In this document: positions 54,701 to 64,000 of the stretch, one piece after another
Position numbering within the stretch: the stretch's first letter is position 1
Layout: every line of letters begins with the position of its first letter
Assembly: GCA_027576995.1 (NCBI GenBank)
Contig: JANBQC010000027.1
Span: 1 to 64,000 of the forward strand
Source: Dimargaris cristalligena
Lineage: Eukaryota > Kickxellomycota > Dimargaritomycetes > Dimargaritales > Dimargaritaceae
Reading direction: 5' to 3'
DNA length: 64,000 nt
The notes under the pieces: model-generated
The model's input: the letters and a program-made list of their open reading frames with translations, nothing else
Database searches by the model: none
What the model was told of the DNA's origin: nothing
Position numbers and translations under genes: made by a program

Positions 54701-56154
54701 ATGACGGACATCACGTCGACCTCGTCCAGTACCCAAACCCAGGTTGCCTCCGCCGTTCGCTTTGTGCAATACGAAGGCGAGCACCAATTGTCCGGCATGC
54801 GGGAGCTCATTAGCGGCGACCTCTCGGAACCTTATTCCATCTACACTTACCGGTACTTCCTCCACAAATGGCCCAAGCATTGCTACCTTGTAAGTGACCT
54901 TCACAGTTCCAGCTTCGTTGCCGGTTCCCCGGGCCCGGTTGTTTACTGCATAATACGGGCGGGTGTTCATTTGCCGACATTATTATATCTATTCCCCCCC
55001 CCCCAAAATGGCACAAAGTAGAGTCGTTCCAACTATACCAGCCCTATAATTTCATTATGTTGTTACTAGGGACAATACACCCCCCGATACTATCCCTCGT
55101 TCACCCCCTTTTAAGGTAACATCTGGCCGCCGTTCTTATTTATTTATTTTTCGGTTGTAAGCTAACCCGACCCTATTCACTTTGTGCTTATTTCTTCCTC
55201 CCCCATTTTAGGCCATTGACCAACAAGGCAAGTGTGTTGGAACGGTAGTTTGCCGACTAGACTACCACCGCAATACCCTGCCCTTTGATTACCAGACCTT
55301 CGAGTCGGATTCAGACAGCGAAGAATTCGACGAGGGCATTCAGGTCCGCTATGTGGATGGGCTCGTGGTCCCCAATTCTCTACTACGTGGCTACATTGCC
55401 ATGTTGGTCGTGGCGACTCCCTACCGCAAGTTTGGCATTGGTAAGCACCATCAACCACTAGCATATCTATTAATACCACCGGTTTTGCCTTTTATTTTTC
55501 CGGCTCTACTGGAAGGCAAAATACTTTTACCGATTAGGCCCTACGGTAATAATCGAAGTGGCACCCTATAATCAACGAGTCCTAGAGTAAGGTCTCGTTA
55601 GGAAGGGGGGCGTGAGTTGGGCCACCCTACTTATATTGAAATCAATACATGGAAATCAGCGAGGTGCAACAATAATGGGTTAGATCCCAATATGCGTTAT
55701 TCTAATGTACTTCATTAACCGACCTTGTTGTATGGTGCTGCTATTATATACCACGGTCGGGGTAAAATCGACCATTTCAACTCGCAGGTTCAGAGTTAGT
55801 AACTATGGCCATTGACTCCATGCGCCAGGAAAAGGCCAACGAGGTAATTGACGCCAAACCTATCTAATGTATAATAACTATACGTAGACATGTTCTCCTA
55901 TCTCATTTATTCAGTAGTATACATAGATTCCTCGACTTATTGTAATTTATATATATATTGCGTCACTCCATTCCTTCATTTCCAATCAATAGATTGTTCT
56001 TGAAACTGAAGTATCCAACCATGGCGCTATTGCCCTTTACCAACGTCTCGGCTTCATCAAAGACAAACGCCTGCACCGCTACTACCTCAACGGCGTGGAC
56101 GCATTCCGCTTGAAATTGCGTCTACCTCATCCCGAACCAAGTCGGCCAGAATAA
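54701..56154 (+). CDS. NAA30: N-terminal acetyltransferase NatC catalytic subunit NAA30/MAK3
   Basis: Four exons, join(54701..54889, 55212..55440, 55788..55843, 55993..56154), 211 aa, phases 0, 1 and 0. NatC acetylates nascent proteins starting Met-Leu, Met-Ile, Met-Phe and similar, at the ribosome. The GNAT fold is visible: [18 protein letters not shown] (substrate-binding N-terminal part, typical of MAK3), then the strand [11 protein letters not shown]. An acidic insert ([11 protein letters not shown]) follows. [22 protein letters not shown] carries the acetyl-CoA-binding RxxGxG-type motif, split by intron 2. The end is [33 protein letters not shown], a family hallmark. The acidic insert is longer than I expect for MAK3. 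Confidence 0.95.
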
Positions 56155-57388
56155 CTCTACTTTCACCTTCCAGTACACACCTCCTATCTCTCTTTTCTTT
56201 TATATTTCTGCCATCTCGTAAACGGATTGTATTGATATCGACTCTCGTATATAGCATTAATTTCGACCATTTCCCCCCATAATCCACTGGGTATTTGTAA
56301 CTCCCCCAAAAATAAGCAACATAAATCAACTTGACATTTGGTTTAATTGGCTCGTTATTCTAGAGGACTGATTAACCCGCCTAGTTTGTCTTCTTCTACC
56401 AGTGCATTTACATTTCCATCCACACGGATGTTTCTTTCATGTCCATTTTTTTATTAGTAAGTAAAAATAGGGCGTGGTATATCGCTGTTCCAATCCGGCC
56501 TACTCTTTGTGGTAAACTGTATAGGACGTACTTCTACAGTTATAAATCACCATACGATTCCTAATCATCATCCGCGAGAGAAGTATGCAAATATAGGAAA
56601 ATAGGACCCATGACGTTGAAAATCATGGGCTGTCGAGATAGCTATTACTATTTGCATAGGGCATTGGCCAAGCAGACCGTGATTCCTGGCTAACCAGTTC
56701 CTCTGAGCTGAACGAATCGGTAATGTGTTGGTGGCACTATACTATAGTAGTTGCCTAGTATAGATGTGCAGAAAACCATATACTAACAGGGTGGTTATGA
56801 CAGGGAATTGCGACATAGGGTGGCTTCTATTATACGAATGAGGTAGGCTTGGATAAAAGTAGGTGGTGGTGGTGGTATGACTCTGTACGAAGATGGTGGA
56901 GGGGGTGGTATTGACTAGTCCTAGAATTCAGTGTACCCAACGTGTACTGTGTTTCGCTCTTTCATTATCTCTTACGATGTAGAGTTTGCGGCATAAAAAT
57001 AAGACGCTCGTCCAAAGCCACCGTATTCTAGAGCACTGACCAGTAGGTGGGTTTTTGTTGTGTTACTAGGTAGATCGGGGAGTTTCGTTAGCTCTTTGGA
57101 AGTAGAGATGCGGAAGTGCTTCGGTTTTGGAAAACCCGTCCAAGTTAGGCGGGATATATATCTTGGGTGGTTCCGCCGATCTTGGTTTAGGGGACCGTTC
57201 CTAAATCGAAGTTCAATACGAGGTTCCGAGAGGGGGTGTGAGGGGTATCGTATAAAAAGGATATGGCGTGTGAGTGAAGAGTGGAACGAGCCAGGGGTGT
57301 GTGGTCGAAATATATCATTTTACACGAGGGGTCGTTAATTTTTGGGAGGGGGGAGGGAATTGAGGCGGAATAGGGTCAAAATCTACAG
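56155..57388. other. convergent spacer, NAA30 / pinin-domain gene
   Basis: No gene supported. A plus-strand frame at 57060-57338 has no recognisable domain. If the pinin-domain gene continues past its predicted stop, further exons would lie here, but I found none with the expected charged coiled-coil codons. Confidence 0.5.
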
Positions 57389-58238
57389 TTAACCTACCAT
57401 GGCGTTATTGTAGTAGGGTGACCGGGTCCCATCGCCATTGTTGGCCGTTTGCTTCTCCGTGGAATTTGGCGTAGATGCCGCGGGCTGGGCACTCAAGCGT
57501 TTCGCCAGCTGAGAGGGGCGAGGACGGAGTCCATAAAGGTAATATATGTATATGTGTATATAAAACAAATGGCCATACGGTATTTCGGTTAACTAGTGTT
57601 CGTGTATTTTCGGATATGATAATTAGAGCGTTGGGTAATCGGGACATTGGCCTCGACCGACTGAATAGTACTCTGGTAGTATTGCGCACAGATCTACTTA
57701 CTTCGACAGTTGACTTTTCTGAATCCCGGTGGAAGCCCTCCAAAGTACCCTTTAGCATCCCAAACAGTCGCTTGCCACGTTGCTTGCCCTCTCCGTCCAT
57801 TTGGCTCTAGGGATTTGATTAAGGAAGCAGGCAATTATTCGTGAAAACAGCATATAGGGTTAGCGGGCGATTCCTTGGACACGCTATCTTTTCACTGGGG
57901 CGCCCATATGGGAGCACGGGGAGGGGGGGTATATAATTTTAGGTGTAGGTGTCACAATACGAGTGGCCCAGACGAGGGGTTTGTAGGGTATTATGGCTAT
58001 CGTTTAAATAATCCCCTTGAGCCACTCGGTTATTAATATGCATGTGTAGAAGTCGATAGTATAAGTCAAGAACGGGGGGAGGTGGTCTGAATTTTACCTC
58101 GCGGCGCTCCCGTTTGGGCACTAACTCGGAAGAATTCGTCCGATTCCGCAGGACGCCCTCCTCGGGTTTGGCAGAACCCACGATAGAGATGGTCGACCCG
58201 ACCGTGTTATGCGACTTGCGCCTTGCTTGCCGGGGCAT
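57389..58238 (-). CDS. short pinin/SDK/memA-domain protein (121 aa)
   Basis: Three exons, complement(57389..57508, 57702..57806, 58098..58238), phase 0 at both junctions, 121 aa. Exon 1 encodes a basic N-terminus (MPRQARRKSHNT, then KRERRE). Exon 2 encodes KQRGKRLFGMLKGTLEGFH, the signature of the Pinin_SDK_memA family (RxRRMFGxLxGTLQKF). In pinin this signature is followed by a long Lys/Glu-rich coiled coil. Here exon 3 instead gives LAKRLSAQPAAS and a Ser/Thr/Asn-rich end. Pinin is a splicing and exon-junction-associated nuclear protein. The stop at 57389 lies just after ATGGTAGGTTAA, which could also be a splice donor (GTAGGT), so the C-terminus is uncertain. Either it is a reduced family member or the model is incomplete. 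Confidence 0.7.
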
Positions 58239-59534
58239 GATCTAGTTAACTGGTAGTGAAGGGGGGGAAGTGTGAGAGAAAATATAGGAATGTAGACTGA
58301 ATACACCGGCGTACCCCTTTGTAGGACTAAGTCGCCCGAGCAGGGAGTAGTAAACACAAGCAATGGCGGTTAAAAAAGGTTAGTTAGTTAGTTGGTTAGT
58401 TAGAAAAGGGTATTGGGTAAACCGAATGGATGAATAAGTCTACGTTGACTGGGTGAAATAAACCTCTGGGAGGGGCAGTATGGCAACAGCTGGGGCTCCC
58501 TCCCCACTTCCAACTTATGGAAAGTTAGCCACGTCTTTTCGGTGCGGGTCGAGTGTGGTGGAGTGTTGGCGACCGTATGCACGGTTGTCGTCTGGTCATT
58601 AGGTGGTGGAGGCCGGATGTGGGAGGGGAGGGTCAATCGAGTTAGTAGGCCAGGTTAGGGGGGACGCGAAGAAGAAGCTATACTATTTTTCCTGATTTTG
58701 TTGGCAGTCAGGGGTTTTCTCTCCCCAAAGACTCACTCGATAAATAGGTCTCGACAGGGTGTCCAATTCCTTTATTAATATTAGAAGTGCAGCTGTTATA
58801 GTTATGAAGTATCTGGTATAACTTCACATGGTATATTAGTCATCAGGGCATATACCGCGGGACATGGGTGGATATTAGGGTCAGGTATTCGATATTTATT
58901 AAAGGTGTGGGATTAGATTCTAAATTATAAGTAAACGGTATATAAACGGACTGCCAAGGCACTGGTGTAGTGTAGAGCATATGGAAGGAGAGTTGTATTC
59001 AATAAATTACACTACCCACAATTGTCCATAATAGTCAATGTAATGCAGTGTATAAAAATAGGAAGGGAAGAGAGGAGAAGAGGTGGGGGGGTGGTTCAAC
59101 TTTGCCTGGTTCATTTAAGGTCGCTTCAGAAGTGAAAAAGGGGTGGAAACCCACTCGGCATTACTTGTGTAGCTTTTGGGGCTCTTGCCAGTTTTTGGTG
59201 CCTAAAGGGATATAATTAAAATAAAGGAAGGGCGAGGCAAAGTTAATATACAGCATATTCAAATCACACTAACCCGATCTTGGGGCCGTTTTTAAACACG
59301 AACCCGCACATTTTGTGTCCACCTGCGCGGTAGCTTAAAAGTGAGTTCGATACCCTTTATGTAGGCTTGCCTTCTAAACTAAAGAGAAGGGAGAGGGTAT
59401 TTACATGACCAAAACCCCCAAAAGCAAGTGAGCAACGTCTTCAACTTTCAGCCCATTGGGAAAGGAGAAGGTGTGTGTTATATACATTCAAGTCCTCCGC
59501 TCCACCCCTCTAAGCTAATCTATGACAAATAAAA
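58239..59534. other. tandem spacer, pinin-domain gene / SFC1
   Basis: No gene supported. A short tandem TTAG run near 58378-58402 and a G/A-rich tract near 59060-59095 are present. Confidence 0.5.
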
Positions 59535-61898
59535 TCACTCATAGTTGGGATCCGCACCTTCTACTTGAACATTTTTGGACCAGGATTCCATCATGCCGCG
59601 GACCTTCTCGTAGACCATGAAGGTGATGGCCTGGCCAGGAGCGACCCGGAGCAGGCGGGGGGTTAGGCCCTTGTAGAAACCGCGATAGCCCTATATATCC
59701 ATCAAGTGGTAACCATTATATTTCGATAAAAAAGGCATAGATTGGCGGTTAGATCAAGCGTCTATATTGGGGGTAATGAGAATGTTTCCTCCGTTTGGGA
59801 ACGTCAAAGTACGGTCCGGGTTGGATGCAATATTGGTATCCAAAAACGATATGGCTAATTACATAAAAAACCAAATAGCCAAAAGGCATTAGCGGGGAAA
59901 ATATCACTTACGTCGCTGGCGATGATCTCAGAGCAGACCACCTTGAAGCGCTTGAAGCCAGACTGGCCCGAGGGGAAGGGCGTCTTCTGGATACGGGTCT
60001 TGATGGTATCGATGGGGGCATTGGAAAGAGGGCCTATCAGGTTGGAATGAAGGATACCGTAGTATTAAAATAATAGCATTAGCAGCAAACTCCAGCGATG
60101 GCAACAGTAGGCTGCCAACCTCCAGTGAATTATATAGGCATGTTTCTGGAGGTTAATTATCCCCAAAACCCACAGGATTGGGTGTATTTTTCAGTCCCAA
60201 CGCATATTTAGGCCATTCGTAGTAACAATAATCGATATATAGTGAATGGAAGGGGGACACTGGTCGGATCATTAAAAACCTATATTTAACTTACCCATGG
60301 CGCCGGATAGACCACCAATAACCAGGTGCTGGTAGCTGGGCAGTTCCTTGCGGTCGGGCTGCCATTTAAGTAGCAGCGTCTTGAGTTCCTGGTAGGCGGT
60401 GAAATTGGCGGCCTGGTTAGTGGCTAGGGACGGACGATGGATCAATTATAGCAGATTAGAGCAATGTGGGGTGTTAATGTAAATCGGATTTGGCGACGAT
60501 ACTCGGGAAAAAGACGGTCCGTGCTAAGTCGCAAGTGATATATAAAGATATGTATATTGGCCTATGGATAGGTTGACTATACGGTACCTTGTCGGAGGGC
60601 AGTCAGAGTGACACCCTTGTATAGGGCACCGGCACCCTCTTCTTTGATAATCAGGTAGGTAGCGTGAGCAGCGTTGCGATACTTGGGGGTGTCCAAAGGG
60701 TCCATCATGGAGTGGCGCTGGGCCTGCAGACGAATCTTGATTACATCCATGGGAGTCACCACCATAACGGCTTCGGTGACACCGGCCGACAGACCGGCTA
60801 TATGGAAGTAATAGTAAAGGGAGGGAGGGGGGTGACAGAGAATATCATAATGCGGATAGTTTAGTTATAAAGGTAATGTGGTCCAAATGTGATTCCGGCT
60901 ACCCAACCACGGCGCCGATAGTGTATTTGCCGAATAAGCCCTCTTTATAAATCGATAATAAACCGGCAACCTACCGAAAAAGACGCCACCCATGGAGGGC
61001 TTGCCGGTCTCGGGATTCGCCAACAGCGACTTGTAGTACTCGAAGCTGGAGAAGCGAATGGCCATCTTGGGCACAATACCGGCAGTCACGGCACCGAGTC
61101 CCTTGTACAGGGCGAGGAAGCCCTCGTTCTGGACGATGCGGGAACCGACCCCTAGAAAACTGGTACGAACGGCACTGCCGTTGGCATTGACCTATTTTAC
61201 GGGATAATAGGTATAATAGGTTATTGGGGAAATAAACCGGTTTAGGAAAATAGATAAGTAATAGTCACCTTGCGTACGAACCCGCTGTGCCTCGATAGCC
61301 AATGGAGTGTCAGCAATGTGACTGGCTATGCGGGCGGAGAGAGGTGTTCATGTGGATCACGATGCCCCCCTACACCACATTAGTGGTGGTGCTGGGTTGG
61401 CTGGGGGTATAGGGAGCAAGTGAAGAAAGAAAAGAGAGAAGAGAGTGGTATAACTATAGCGCCCCCCACCATTCACAGCACGTGAAAGTGCCGGTGGATG
61501 ACGGTGGAGATGTTGTTTCCCCCTCCTCTCTCCCCTTGTTGGTATGTGGCCTTCATATGTGTGGGGGGGGGTATAAAGCTACGTTCCTCGCAAGGTATAG
61601 AGCGAAAGACAACCCTCATTGAAGAGGGTATATACAGAGTGGCAGATGGCTGGGGCGGGGCTAACAAGGCCTATATATCAGAACAACCTACACCCCCACC
61701 AAATACAATGTAAAGTCGGACTCTGGATATATATAATAGTACCACTATACTTACAGCCGTCTTAAGCTTGTTGCGGAGCTGCATCCGCACCTTGATGGTA
61801 TCCAAAGGATGGCAGACGAGGGCTTCCATGAACCCGGCCGAACCACCCGCAATCAGGTGGACTGAAAGGGATTTTCTCTGGCCGTCGGCTTTTGACAT
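59535..61898 (-). CDS. SFC1: mitochondrial succinate-fumarate carrier SFC1
   Basis: Six exons, complement(59535..59690, 59912..60033, 60295..60423, 60588..60797, 60975..61191, 61755..61898), 325 aa, all phases closing. It is an inner-membrane SLC25 carrier that exchanges cytosolic succinate for matrix fumarate, which matters for growth on acetate or fatty acids. Three carrier repeats have signatures PLDTIKVRM, PMDVIKIRL and PIDTIKTRI. Each sits in the normal helix pattern with the following EGFLALYKGLG, EGAGALYKGV and GYRGFYKGLTP elements. The LALYKGLGAV, PKMAIRFSSFEYYKSLL and TALRQATNQAANFTAY runs match SFC1 better than the citrate carrier CTP1. The insert SMMDPLDTPKYR is typical of filamentous fungal SFC1. 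Intron 1 (557 bases) is unusually long. Confidence 0.92.
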
Positions 61899-64000
61899 GG
61901 CTAATGGATATGCTGGTAGTGGAGGAAGAGGGCGAATTAAATAGACCTAGGCGGCGAAATAGCTCACTCGGAGTGCTGTTGATACGATGTCAAAAATTGG
62001 GTGACGTTAAAATAATATTAATAAGAAAGGTGAGGGGGGAATAGTTCGGTAGATATAAAAATAATGAAATAGTAAGTAGTAGTGGGAAGAAGAGACTCGC
62101 TGGGAAATAAACGCGCTAAAATAAATCCTTGTGATTGAATTATCACTAGCAATGCTTAAAAACCGGGGCAAAGGGAAGAATTAGAAAATATATAGAAGGA
62201 GGAGTCGAACTAAGTCAGGGCAGGAGTGAGGTAGGCTATATAAGCGGATTATATATATATATATATATATGTCGGAGGGGTGAATAATAGATAACTTGGG
62301 AAAAGCGAATAGTAGTAGTGGGTCATAAGGCGAGGGGAAAGATATCGTCGACCTGGAGAGGGCGTGAAGGCGATTGGAAAGCTTGGAAATGGAAGAGAGA
62401 TAATACCATCATCTCCATAGTATCCTATGCTATGCTAATAATAGTAGAAGAATAAGCTAGTCACGGACATGTGCCAGACCGAAATGTACCCCCCGTATCC
62501 GGTTGGTGTGGCCTTCCTCCCATACGCCATTCTTTTCTTTGGGTCCCTTTCTTCTTTAGTATTCTAGCCACCCCTACACGACCCAATATAGCCAAACTAG
62601 AGGAATGTAGGTTGAGCAGGCCTGGCGAATTACCTCTAACGAATCCCACAGACGCACCAAAGTCCCGAAAGCGAAGTAGCTGGGAAGCCTTATCCCATTC
62701 GCCTGTCGGAACCAGGTCAGGCAGGTGGACTGTCCAATCAATGGCAGGTGAAGATAGCTATCCCTCGTGAAGCACAGCCATCAGAAGGAAAAACGGGCGA
62801 GAGGAGAGAGAGAGAGGGAATCCCACCCAAATCAAAGGAGCCGCGTCTATTAGGTAGTAGTAGTAGGCCTTCTGTATAGAGTGCCACGAAACCAAGAGTG
62901 CGAATAATATAAACGGGCCAGCGGGGTGCAAGCACGGGCTGATTTCCCAAGCTACCCCCGAAGTAATGAGTCAGCGCTCGAGAACCCATTAGGTAAGGTC
63001 CGAAACGGTCTAATTTATGCCATTAGAGGCCTATTAACTTGTAATTAACGAAGCGAATCCAACCCGCCCTTCTTCTGGTGGTAAACTGGGCGGGCCATTC
63101 ATTACAGAATCCGTCCAGGCTCTCGCATGACGTTAAGGCGTGGGCCTTTTGTTGGCTTACGTAGACCGGAGAAGGTGATGGCCAAAGGGTCGTAGTCTCC
63201 CCCAAGAGTTGAGCGCGGGGTTCAGCCGGCAATTCCAAAATAGGCCGAAATCCCACCATAGATCTCATACATGGCCGAGATTATCAGTCGGAGTACTGAG
63301 GATGAGAGCGCGGGGCATCCTATGTTGAACCCCACGTGTGGTTTCATCAAGACCCGGTGGAGAGCATGTAAAGGGTGTTTCCAGCTAGCCGCCTTTTCCG
63401 ACATATTTCACCCATAAATCTCCACCTCCCATATCACCGTAACCGGATAAACCGGAAGTCAGGAAAAACACAGTGCATCATCGACCGGGTCCCATACGTC
63501 AAAATGTGCCTTAATTTCCGTGGAATCTGATACTCAATACAGTTAACCATTGCCAACCCCCTATAACACGTGTTGTACCACTTAGGAACTAACTGTGAAG
63601 GAGGGAGGATGCTACATGTATCAAACAATTTATCATATAATCACCTCTTTTGCTATACCCTGGCCTGAGATAGTGGTGTTCTTAAATGTAGTCCGTTTTG
63701 GGCATGAATGATCGAAATGCCGGCTCCAATTATCATGATGGTGTGGTTTTGGTCGGTTTACAAGGGTGGGGTTTTAATGACCTAAGTTGACCCATTACGT
63801 CCGCCAATTTAAGCATTGCTGAGTCACTTGGGTCGGATATTGAATGGATATAGAATACAGAAGCTCATAATAAAACGATTCATGTGGCATATTTGAACCG
63901 GGCAACTCAATTAATCATCCACCACAGATGTTACTGGACAACCAGTCACAGAGGAAGGCAGCCATTATTGACCAGTATGGTAAAGGTATAGCAAGGGTAA
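61899..64000. other. no gene seen; SFC1 upstream region
   Basis: It includes the SFC1 5' flank, a (TA)n tract at about 62250-62270 and AT-rich DNA. Frames at 62471-62770 (plus) and 62738-63628 (minus) have no motifs or splice structure that I can support. A gene running off the right edge cannot be excluded. Confidence 0.5.

Noticed and set aside
57060..57338. Plus-strand 92-codon frame
   Set aside because: No domain, and Arg/Gly-rich frames of this kind arise from purine-rich DNA.
61270..61326. 57-base phase-0 cassette between AG and GTGACT in SFC1 intron 1
   Set aside because: It would keep the frame, but it would insert 19 residues absent from SFC1 proteins between the first and second membrane segments. 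Direct splicing of 61755 to 61191 gives a normal carrier.
1..64000. CRISPR arrays, rRNA or tRNA genes
   Set aside because: No regularly spaced repeats, rRNA blocks or convincing tRNA arms were found by eye. A tRNA scan could still reveal a tRNA gene missed here.

Overview
The window is nuclear DNA of a fungus. Genes are spliced with GTAAGT-type donors and AG acceptors. The protein set is eukaryotic and includes fungal wall and mitochondrial functions: a CRH-type GH16 wall transglycosylase, ATP11, SFC1, OST2, MAK3/NAA30 and a long Q-rich SNF5. Many introns, plus a CYRI/FAM49 gene (a Rac1-SCAR/WAVE regulator that I do not associate with yeasts or most Dikarya), point to an early-diverging lineage. 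A Zoopagomycota-like fungus (for example Dimargaritales) is my best guess, but this is inference and not proven by the sequence.

Layout. 0-8 kb is gene-poor and AT-rich, with only small secreted-protein genes: copy 1 of a repeated peptide gene, and two unrelated signal-peptide proteins on the minus strand. 8.7-14 kb holds MSH6 and a three-exon UPF0390 gene. 15.2-19.9 kb is again gene-poor and carries copies 2 and 3 of the secreted-peptide unit. 20.6-25.1 kb has HRD1 and a four-exon ATP11. 26.9-34.7 kb has three plus-strand genes: CRH-like, OST2/DAD1 and a 13-exon LisH-CTLH-WD40 gene. 35.9-39.0 kb is the nine-exon CYRI gene. 42.0-47.0 kb is SNF5. About 48.6-48.95 kb holds a possible decayed WD40 gene. 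51.0-52.6 kb is an amino-acid permease. 52.9-54.1 kb is a four-exon LYRM2-like gene, divergent from the four-exon NAA30 gene (54.7-56.2 kb). 57.4-58.2 kb is a short pinin-domain gene and 59.5-61.9 kb is SFC1. The last 2.1 kb shows no gene.

Most genes are unlinked housekeeping functions: mismatch repair, ER-associated degradation and N-glycosylation, mitochondrial assembly and transport, chromatin remodelling, and N-terminal acetylation. The feature least explained by known families is the unit of about 1.8-2 kb present three times. Each copy encodes a cysteine-free secreted peptide of 61-66 residues, and blocks far upstream and in the 3' UTR are shared at nearly fixed spacing. I assembled the spliced genes by hand from splice sites, reading phase and family resemblance. 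All phases close, but no transcript data were available.
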